Shown in pieces: positions 1 through 5,255 of a stretch of 5,255 nt of DNA. Under the pieces are notes generated by a model. That model had not been told where the DNA came from. It ran no database searches and was given only the letters and a program-made list of their open reading frames with translations. The position numbers were made by a program, and so were the translations under genes. The first letter of the stretch is position 1; every line of letters begins with the position of its first letter. The DNA comes from an uncultured Clostridia bacterium (lineage in GTDB: Bacteria > Bacillota > Clostridia > UBA1381): positions 1 to 5,255 of the forward strand of contig CAKSPW010000104.1 in NCBI GenBank assembly GCA_934486495.1. Reading direction: 5' to 3'.

Positions 1-1
1 T

Positions 2-259
2 GTTATAGCGTCACAGGCGGCTGACGGTATGATGAGCATTGAAAATATTGACGCATCATTCGTTATATATCCGCTTGAGGGCAGCATCAGCATAAGCGCA
101 AGGTCTTTCGGAAACATTAATGTTCAGGAGATTTTGGAGCAGCTCGGCGGCGGCGGACATTTAACGGGTGCAGGCGCACAAATAAAGGGCTGCGGCATCG
201 ATCAGGTAAGATATATGCTCATTGACGCCATAGGAAAATATCTTACGGAAAACGAATAG
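2..259 (+). CDS. gdpP: Cyclic-di-AMP phosphodiesterase GdpP, C-terminal fragment (5' end outside window)
   Basis: The reading frame is open from base 2 and ends at TAG 257-259, giving the last 85 residues of a larger protein. What is visible is a DHHA1 domain: it begins VIASQAADGMMSI, continues through ASFVIYP and SISARSFGNINVQEILEQLG, and carries the glycine-rich GGGGH motif (bases 146-160) followed by TGAGAQ. The sequence ISARS...NVQ...LGGGGH...GAQ is typical of the GdpP/YybT family, whose full-length members are membrane proteins of about 650 residues with two transmembrane helices, a PAS-like domain, a degenerate GGDEF domain and a DHH/DHHA1 module that hydrolyses c-di-AMP to pApA. Those upstream parts, including the DHH motif, are not in the window. 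The ATG at base 29 is internal, not a start, because the homology extends upstream of it. Location directly before rplI and dnaB supports GdpP over other DHH proteins such as NrnA or RecJ. Confidence 0.9.
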   Translation, partial: VIASQAADGMMSIENIDASFVIYPLEGSISISARSFGNINVQEILEQLGGGGHLTGAGAQIKGCGIDQVRYMLIDAIGKYLTENE

Positions 260-280
260 ATAGAAAGGATTTGATATATT

Positions 281-727
281 ATGAAGCTTATACTTACTAA
301 GGACGTAAAGGGACAGGGCAAAAAGGGAGAGCTCGTTGAGGTATCGGACGGATACGGCAGAAACTTTCTTTTACCCAGAGGTCTTGCTAAAGAGGCTACA
401 AAGGAAAACCTTAACGTTATGGAAGGACAGGCGGCAAGTGCCGAATTTAAAAGACAAAAAGCTGTTGAGGAGGCGCAGGAGCTTGCCGATAAGCTAAAGG
501 AGCTTACGGTTGAAATTAAAACAAAAGCAGGAGATAACGGAAAACTTTTCGGTGCGATAACGTCAAAAGACGTTGCCGAGGCGCTTACAAGCCAGCATCA
601 TATAAAGCTTGACAAAAAGAAGTTTGTTTTGCCGGGTGGAATTAAGCTTTTGGGCGTTACCGAGGTTGAGATTAAGATTCACCCCGGAATAAGCGGAAAG
701 CTTAAGGTAAGAGTCGTGTCGGAATAA
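281..727 (+). CDS. rplI: 50S ribosomal protein L9 (bL9)
   Basis: This complete 148-residue protein has the normal length for bL9, which binds 23S rRNA near the L1 stalk base and influences translation fidelity and frame maintenance. The N-terminal RNA-binding domain MKLILTKDVKGQGKKGELV is followed by the classic L9 signature at residues 13-40: G13, G16, V21, G24-Y25, N28-F29-L30, G34, A36 and T40 all fit the family pattern. A long charged, alanine-rich stretch at about residues 41-76 corresponds to the connecting helix. The C-terminal domain follows, with KLFGAITSKDVAEAL and a GIKLLG...VEIKIHPGISGKLKVRV ending. The ATG start is preceded by AGAAAGGA at 262-269, 11 bases upstream, a good Shine-Dalgarno site. 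It begins 21 bases after the gdpP stop with no hairpin between, so the two genes are likely co-transcribed. No anomaly is seen. Confidence 0.98.
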   Translation: MKLILTKDVKGQGKKGELVEVSDGYGRNFLLPRGLAKEATKENLNVMEGQAASAEFKRQKAVEEAQELADKLKELTVEIKTKAGDNGKLFGAITSKDVAEALTSQHHIKLDKKKFVLPGGIKLLGVTEVEIKIHPGISGKLKVRVVSE

Positions 728-735
728 AGATGAAG

Positions 736-759
736 TATTCAATTAATTTTGAATATAAT
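736..759 (+). promoter_or_regulatory. Possible weak promoter/operator: 7-bp inverted repeat with overlapping TATAAT
   Basis: In the 54-base gap between rplI and dnaB, TATTCAA (736-742) and TTGAATA (749-755) form a perfect inverted repeat with 7-base arms around TTAATT. The right arm overlaps a perfect -10 hexamer, TATAAT at 754-759. No convincing -35 box is seen: the hexamer 17 bases upstream is TGAAGT, and there is no correctly spaced extended -10 TG. If used, transcription would begin near base 766, at the dnaB ribosome binding site, leaving a leader of only about 16 bases. The region is AT-rich, so chance matches are likely. The arms are A/T-rich and the repeat is not followed by a T-run, so it does not look like a terminator. 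Confidence 0.22.
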
Positions 760-765
760 ACACGC

Positions 766-773
766 AGGGGAGG
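766..773 (+). promoter_or_regulatory. Strong ribosome binding site that fixes the dnaB TTG start
   Basis: AGGGGAGG lies 8 bases before TTG 782-784, which is near-ideal Shine-Dalgarno strength and spacing. The other in-frame candidate, TTG at 749, would place this G-rich site inside the coding region and has no comparable purine tract upstream of it (the preceding bases are TATTCAATTAATT). The site therefore decides the start at 782. Confidence 0.8.
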
Positions 774-781
774 TTGGCCGA

Positions 782-2176
782 TTGGAAAATCAAAACAGCA
801 GCATATATGTTGACAGAGAGCTTCCGTACAGCAAAGAAGCGGAGGAGGGTGTAATCGGCTGCATCCTTTTCGATTCAAAAAGCATATCGGCGGCGGTAGA
901 GATAATAAAAGAAAGCGATTTTTTTCTTGCTTCGGCAAGGGAAATATTCTCGTGTGCCGTTGAGCTTTTTAACAACAATTTACCGATTGATATTGTATCT
1001 GTTTCGGATATGCTTTCAAAACGTGATAAGCTTGACGCAGTTGGCGGAAGCATGTATCTTGCAAATCTTGCATCGTCAGTTTCAACGTCGGAGCATACGG
1101 CATATTACTCAAAAATAATAAAGCAAAAATCACTTTTGAGAAAGCTGATAGGCGCTGCTTCGGATATAATGAAGGACGCATATGACGACAGCGATGATGT
1201 GAATGCGATTTTGGGGCGTGCGGAGCAGTCGATATACGATGTTTCATCCTCAAGGGAAAGCTCGGATATAGTGCCTGCAAGCGACGTCGTTATGGAAGCG
1301 TACAATCAAATGGTTGAAAATGCCATGAATCCGTCGGGTGTCAACGGACTTGATACGGGTTTTGAGGAGCTTAATTACAGAACGGGCGGACTGCACGGCG
1401 GTGAGCTTATACTTATAGCCGGGCGACCGGGTATGGGTAAGTCGAGTTTTGCGGTAAATATTGCGGAGCACGTTGCGTTTAAGTCAAAGAAAACGGTTGC
1501 GATTTTTAACCTCGAAATGCCCAAGGTTCAAATAGTAAACAGAATTATGTGTTCTCAGGCGCTTGTCGATTCGCATAAGATTAAATCGGGAGAATTAGAC
1601 GCCGATGATTGGCTGCGAATAGGAAAGGCGATAAACCGCTTTTATCAGGCGCCGATGTATATTGACGATACGGCGGCAATAACCGTTTCGGAAATAAAAG
1701 CAAAATGCAAGCGATTGAAGCAAACACATCAGCTTGAGCTTGTCGTTATCGACTATCTTCAGCTTATGCATTCCCCCGGTAAGGTGGAAAGCAGACAAAA
1801 TGAGGTTGCCGAAATATCACGTTCGCTTAAAATTCTCGCAAAGGAGCTTAATTTGCCGATTATTGCGCTTTCACAGCTTTCGAGAAATGTTGAAAGCAGA
1901 AGCGACAAGCGACCCATGCTTTCAGACCTTCGTGAATCGGGTTCAATCGAGCAGGACGCGGATATTGTAATGTTTCTTTACAGAGATGAATATTACAATA
2001 AGGAGAAAAGTGAGGATAAGGGACTTGCCGAATGTATAATAGCCAAGCACAGAAGCGGTGAAGTGGGAATGTTCAAGCTCGGCTGGCAGGGAAGCTACAC
2101 CAAGTTCCTCAATATTGAAAGAAATGAAAATGACCAAAACGGAAATATCGGTACTAAACAGAATAAAAACGATTAA
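782..2176 (+). CDS. dnaB: Replicative DNA helicase DnaB (called DnaC in Bacillus subtilis)
   Basis: The protein is 464 residues from the TTG start, close to the usual 440-470. It is the hexameric, ATP-driven helicase that unwinds DNA at the replication fork and recruits primase. The N-terminal domain (about residues 13-112) opens with ELPYSKEAEEGVIGCIL, typical of DnaB. After a linker, the RecA-like domain begins near VNGLDTGFEELN (from residue 187). Walker A is GRPGMGKSS at 214-222, the catalytic glutamate is E245 in FNLEMP, and Walker B is VVIDYLQL at 321-328. QLSRNVESRSDKRPMLSDLR with SGSIEQDADIVMFLYRDE forms the conserved C-terminal core, and the arginine finger is R424 in AKHRSGEVG (KQRNGP.G in many relatives). 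The last 15 or so residues are Asn/Lys-rich, lie beyond the conserved fold and are encoded in the overlap with tilS. No intein or frameshift is present. The start at 782 is preferred over TTG 749 because of the ribosome binding site at 766-773. Confidence 0.97.
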   Translation: MENQNSSIYVDRELPYSKEAEEGVIGCILFDSKSISAAVEIIKESDFFLASAREIFSCAVELFNNNLPIDIVSVSDMLSKRDKLDAVGGSMYLANLASSVSTSEHTAYYSKIIKQKSLLRKLIGAASDIMKDAYDDSDDVNAILGRAEQSIYDVSSSRESSDIVPASDVVMEAYNQMVENAMNPSGVNGLDTGFEELNYRTGGLHGGELILIAGRPGMGKSSFAVNIAEHVAFKSKKTVAIFNLEMPKVQIVNRIMCSQALVDSHKIKSGELDADDWLRIGKAINRFYQAPMYIDDTAAITVSEIKAKCKRLKQTHQLELVVIDYLQLMHSPGKVESRQNEVAEISRSLKILAKELNLPIIALSQLSRNVESRSDKRPMLSDLRESGSIEQDADIVMFLYRDEYYNKEKSEDKGLAECIIAKHRSGEVGMFKLGWQGSYTKFLNIERNENDQNGNIGTKQNKND

Positions 2177-3464
2177 GCACGGAGCGAAAATACTCGTTGC
2201 GCTTTCGGGCGGTGCGGATTCGGCGGCACTTCTTTGGATACTTTCAAAGTTTAGGGATGAGGTCGGATACGAGCTTTTTGCCTGTCACGTAAATCATATG
2301 ATAAGAGGCGGCGAGGCAGACGGTGACGAGGAGTTTTCAAGAAAGCTTTCGCAAAGACTCGGCGCAAAGTTTTTCTCAAAAAAAATTAACGTTCCGCTGC
2401 TTGCCGAAACGGAGCATATATCCGAGGAAACGGCAGGCAGAAAGGCGAGATATGCATATTTTGCCGAGATAATGAACAATAATAATATCGACTTTCTTGT
2501 AACGGCGCATCACAGGGACGACCGTGTCGAAACGATTCTCATGAACATAATAAGGGGAAGCGGTGCAAGAGGCTTTAAGGGTATCGAATGCGTCAGCGGC
2601 AATATAATAAGACCAATGCTTGATTTGACGAAAAAGGATATTTTGGATTACTGCAAGGAAAACAACATTGAATTTTGCACCGATTCGACAAATGAATGTG
2701 AGGATTACGTAAGAAACAAGATAAGAAAAAGAGTTGTTCCGCTTTTGGAGGAGATAAATCCGTCAGCAGCGTCGAACCTCATAAGAATGAGCGATATTAT
2801 ATCAGCCGATGATGATTTTTTAAATGCGGAGGCTGAACGTGTTTTGTCGGAGGCAATAACGCCTAAGGGAATTAATATCGTTTTTCTTGCAAAGCACCAC
2901 GAAAGCATTGTAAGACGTGTTGTTTTTAAATATTTTGCACTGCGGAAGGGAACGCCAAACGATATATCCTTTGGCGATATATCATCAATTTGCGGACTTT
3001 TCGGCGCAGAAAGCGGAAAAAGCATTTCCCTCGGCGGCGGATATGTTGCCGCAGTGTCATACGGATATTTAAAAATATCGAAAAAGCATGACAGCACATA
3101 TTTTGAGTATACATTAAATATAGGTCAAAAGTGCATTATAAAGGAAATAGGCAAGTGCTTTTTACTGAGAGAGCGCACAGGCGCAAGCCATGACACCTTT
3201 AATTTTACCGGAGCTGAAGAATTTAAAATCAGATGCAGAAAAGACGGAGATTTTATTTATCCGACGGGAATGAAAGGCAGAAAAAAGCTTAAGGACTTGT
3301 TTATTGATAAAAAGGTCGACAGACATTTAAGAGATATAATACCTATTTTAACCGTTGACGGGCAAATCGCAAGTGTAATCGGTTTAAGAAATGACGGCAG
3401 ATTTTGGTCGAAAGACGGAAATTATGAGCTGATATGTACTGATATTCGGGAGGGGATTGTTTGA
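2130..3464 (+). CDS. tilS: tRNA(Ile)-lysidine synthetase TilS
   Basis: This 444-residue cytoplasmic enzyme attaches lysine to C34 of the CAU-anticodon tRNA-Ile using ATP, making lysidine so that the tRNA reads AUA as isoleucine and is charged with Ile rather than Met. The PP-loop motif SGGADS is at residues 26-31. Other family blocks are CHVNHMIRG (52-60), ETAGRKARYAYF, TAHHRDDRVET (125-135), RPMLDLTKKDI, DSTN (185-188) and YVRNKIR (193-199). The C-terminal TilS domain lies at about 365-435, with KDGDFIYP, KKLKDLFIDKKV and RHLRDIIPIL. Length matches Firmicute TilS. The start is the ATG at 2130; ATG 2124, two codons earlier, is equally in frame. Upstream is only a weak GAAAG (2117-2121, 8 bases before 2130). 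A GTG at 2058 would reach deep into the conserved dnaB coding region and adds residues unlike TilS. The gene overlaps the dnaB end in another frame and its TGA overlaps the ftsH TTG, suggesting coupled translation. Confidence 0.95.
   Translation: MTKTEISVLNRIKTIKHGAKILVALSGGADSAALLWILSKFRDEVGYELFACHVNHMIRGGEADGDEEFSRKLSQRLGAKFFSKKINVPLLAETEHISEETAGRKARYAYFAEIMNNNNIDFLVTAHHRDDRVETILMNIIRGSGARGFKGIECVSGNIIRPMLDLTKKDILDYCKENNIEFCTDSTNECEDYVRNKIRKRVVPLLEEINPSAASNLIRMSDIISADDDFLNAEAERVLSEAITPKGINIVFLAKHHESIVRRVVFKYFALRKGTPNDISFGDISSICGLFGAESGKSISLGGGYVAAVSYGYLKISKKHDSTYFEYTLNIGQKCIIKEIGKCFLLRERTGASHDTFNFTGAEEFKIRCRKDGDFIYPTGMKGRKKLKDLFIDKKVDRHLRDIIPILTVDGQIASVIGLRNDGRFWSKDGNYELICTDIREGIV
3448..3455 (+). 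promoter_or_regulatory. Ribosome binding site for the ftsH TTG start
   Basis: GGGAGGGG, lying within the last codons of tilS, ends 5 bases before TTG 3461-3463. The purine tract supports this TTG as the true ftsH start. The next in-frame ATG, at 3494, would remove the charged N-terminus and part of the first membrane helix, and it has no comparable ribosome binding site. Confidence 0.75.
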
Positions 3465-5255
3465 AAAAAGTATACAGAGGCACCGGGTTTTGGATGTTTA
3501 TAGTTTTGGCTGTTCTTATATTCAGCTATTTTTGGGATATGGGTGCGGCGATAAAGCCTACACCGTACTCTCAGCTTGTCAGCGATATAGAGAGCGGAAG
3601 CGTAAGCCGAATTATAGTAAACGATACAAAGGTAACGTACTATAAGGGAAAAGACGCAATGTATTCGGCAATTATTCCGTCGCAGGATACGTTTTATTCC
3701 GATTGCGGCGAACAGCTGAGGGAACAAATGGAAAGCGGCAGTCTTGTTCAGGAGGCGGCACAGAAGAAAATTTCAGTTTCGGCGGTTTTGAACATACTTT
3801 GTTCGCTGCTGCTTGTCGGACTTTTTGCATTTATGATTTTTTCAAAAAACGGAAAAGCAGGCGGCGGATTTACAAAAACAAGCTCACGTGTTGACACGGC
3901 AAACAACCTTGATAAAGTAACATTTGCCGATGTTGCCGGCGAGGTTGAGGAAAAGGCGGAGCTTGAGGAAATTGTTGACTTTCTGAAAAATCCGCATAAG
4001 TATATTTCGCTCGGAGCAAGAATACCTAAGGGCATACTTCTTGTCGGACCTCCGGGAACGGGTAAAACTCTTTTGGCACGTGCGGTTGCAGGTGAGGCAG
4101 GAGTTCCGTTTTTCCTCATGAGCGGCTCGGATTTTGTTGAGTTATATGTCGGAGTCGGCGCATCGAGAGTCAGAGATTTATTTGAACAGGCAAAAAGAAA
4201 CAAGCCTTGTATAATATTTATAGATGAAATAGACGCTGTCGGCAGAAAAAGAGGTGCCGGCATGGGCGGCGGTCATGACGAAAGGGAGCAGACGCTTAAT
4301 CAGCTGCTTGTTGAAATGGACGGCTTCGGCAAAAACGAGGGCGTTATAATGATAGCCGCAACAAACAGACCCGATATTCTCGACCCTGCTCTTTTAAGAC
4401 CGGGACGATTTGACAGACGTGTTGTCGTTTCGCTTCCCGATATTAAGGGCAGAGAGGAAATACTTAAGGTTCATATGAGAAATAAGCCTATCGCCAAGGA
4501 TATAGACCTGCATGAGATTGCGAAAAAAACGGTTGGATATTCCGGTGCCGATCTTGAAAATCTTATGAATGAGGCGGCAATATTTGCGGCAAAGCGTGAA
4601 AATATAGAAATAACCGAACAGGATTTGGATGATGCAAACATGAAGGTTATGATGGGCAGCGCAAAGCGTTCAAAGGTGATTTCCGAAAAGGAAAAAAAGC
4701 TTACGGCATATCATGAAGCAGGTCATGCGATTGTCACGTACACGGCTGACAGTTCGGCTGTTGTGAGTCAGATTTCAATCATACCGCGCGGCAGAGCCGG
4801 AGGCTATACGATGTCGCTCCCCGAGGACGATTCTTCTTGCCCGACAAAGGGTGAGATGCTTTCGAGGATTTGCGTTCTTTTGGGAGGACGTGCCGCTGAG
4901 GAGCTTGTGCTTGACGATATTACGACAGGTGCGTCGAGCGACCTTAAAAGAGCGACGGAGATTGCGCATGAAATGGTTGCAAAATACGGTATGAGCGAAA
5001 AAATAGGGCCTATCGCCTTTGCTAATGACGACGAGGTATTTATAGGCAGAGATTTCGTTCACTCGAGAGAATATTCGGAACAAACGGCGGGTCAGATAGA
5101 TGAGGAAGTGAAAAATATACTCACATCCGAATATGACGCCGCAAAGAAAATCCTATCCGACAAATCGGATAAGCTCGACAAGCTTGCAAAACTTTTGATG
5201 GAAAAGGAAACGGTAAGCGGAAAAGAGTTTAAAGAATGTATGGAGGGTACAGAGG
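3461..5255 (+). CDS. ftsH: ATP-dependent zinc metalloprotease FtsH (3' end outside window)
   Basis: A frame opens at TTG 3461 and stays open to the window edge, giving 598 residues of a protein usually 600-680 long, so only a short tail is missing. FtsH is a membrane-anchored hexameric AAA+ protease that extracts and degrades damaged membrane proteins and some regulators. Two membrane helices are visible, about residues 10-25 and 106-127, flanking an extracytoplasmic domain of about 80 residues; KKVYR before the first helix fits a cytoplasmic N-terminus. In the AAA+ domain, Walker A is GPPGTGKT at 196-203, the pore loop is ELYVGVG with Y229, Walker B is IIFIDE at 251-256, and the second region of homology is TNRPDILDPALLRPGRFDR at 301-319, with R313 and R316. 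The protease domain has zinc-binding HEAGH at 418-422 and the likely third ligand D494 in TTGASSDLKRAT. The last visible part, SDKLDKLAKLLMEKETVSGKEF, is the usual FtsH end region. The TTG shares TTGA with the tilS stop (4-base overlap). Confidence 0.97.
   Translation, partial: MKKVYRGTGFWMFIVLAVLIFSYFWDMGAAIKPTPYSQLVSDIESGSVSRIIVNDTKVTYYKGKDAMYSAIIPSQDTFYSDCGEQLREQMESGSLVQEAAQKKISVSAVLNILCSLLLVGLFAFMIFSKNGKAGGGFTKTSSRVDTANNLDKVTFADVAGEVEEKAELEEIVDFLKNPHKYISLGARIPKGILLVGPPGTGKTLLARAVAGEAGVPFFLMSGSDFVELYVGVGASRVRDLFEQAKRNKPCIIFIDEIDAVGRKRGAGMGGGHDEREQTLNQLLVEMDGFGKNEGVIMIAATNRPDILDPALLRPGRFDRRVVVSLPDIKGREEILKVHMRNKPIAKDIDLHEIAKKTVGYSGADLENLMNEAAIFAAKRENIEITEQDLDDANMKVMMGSAKRSKVISEKEKKLTAYHEAGHAIVTYTADSSAVVSQISIIPRGRAGGYTMSLPEDDSSCPTKGEMLSRICVLLGGRAAEELVLDDITTGASSDLKRATEIAHEMVAKYGMSEKIGPIAFANDDEVFIGRDFVHSREYSEQTAGQIDEEVKNILTSEYDAAKKILSDKSDKLDKLAKLLMEKETVSGKEFKECMEGTE

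Noticed and set aside
29..259. A free-standing 76-residue small protein starting at ATG 29
   Set aside because: The frame is open to the left edge, and residues before the ATG (VIASQAADG) match the GdpP DHHA1 domain, so it is the tail of a larger gene.
2058..2129. Longer TilS starting at GTG 2058
   Set aside because: The added residues (MKWECSSSAGREATPSS) are the shifted-frame reading of the conserved DnaB C-terminus and do not resemble TilS N-termini.
2953..2983. CGCCAAA/TTTGGCG inverted repeat with GATATATC occurring twice inside tilS
   Set aside because: It lies within codons for PNDISFGDIS, where repeated Asp-Ile-Ser and Phe/Pro codons explain it. The 7-bp arms with a 10-base loop and no T-run do not suggest a terminator or a site.
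2705..3097. A 130-codon open frame on the minus strand within tilS
   Set aside because: It is a shadow of the tilS coding sequence with no family resemblance and no supporting start context.
3891..3918. TTGACA followed 16 bases later by TAAAGT inside ftsH, resembling a promoter
   Set aside because: The -10 match is only 4 of 6, it lies inside conserved coding sequence, and no gene start follows it. Other TTGACA matches at 609 and 810 have no -10 partner at all.
3748..4263. A 171-codon open frame on the minus strand within ftsH
   Set aside because: It is antisense to the strongly conserved AAA+ region of ftsH, is low-complexity (Ser/Pro/Ala-rich), and has no recognisable domain. It is explained by the codon bias of the sense gene.

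Overview
The window holds a densely packed, one-direction block of core bacterial genes from what looks like a low-to-moderate GC Firmicute, most likely a member of Clostridia. The grounds are the gene order (gdpP-rplI-dnaB followed by tilS-ftsH), strong purine-rich Shine-Dalgarno sites, TTG start codons, frequent AGA and ATA codons, and the protein sequences themselves. Genus or family cannot be fixed from the sequence by eye.

Layout, all on the + strand: (1) bases 2-259, the C-terminal end of a GdpP-type cyclic-di-AMP phosphodiesterase; (2) 281-727, ribosomal protein bL9 (rplI), complete; (3) a 54-base AT-rich gap with a short inverted repeat and a TATAAT hexamer; (4) 782-2176, the replicative helicase DnaB, starting at TTG behind a very strong ribosome binding site; (5) 2130-3464, tRNA(Ile)-lysidine synthetase TilS, overlapping the dnaB 3' end by about 47 bases; (6) 3461-5255, the membrane AAA+ zinc protease FtsH, starting at TTG, overlapping the tilS stop by 4 bases and running off the window near its C-terminus. 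No gap exceeds 60 bases. I see no terminator, RNA gene, CRISPR array, mobile element or sizeable repeat.

The genes are probably co-transcribed. They join two neighbourhoods that are each familiar in Firmicutes: gdpP-rplI-dnaB (second-messenger turnover, ribosome, replication) and tilS-(hpt)-ftsH (tRNA modification, purine salvage, membrane proteolysis). Here they are fused by a gene overlap, and the usual hpt gene is absent between tilS and ftsH. All four visible products and the gdpP fragment keep their key motifs, so this is an ordinary, intact housekeeping locus. I do not find a previously undescribed system in it; the findings below concern gene architecture, start sites and small sequence details.
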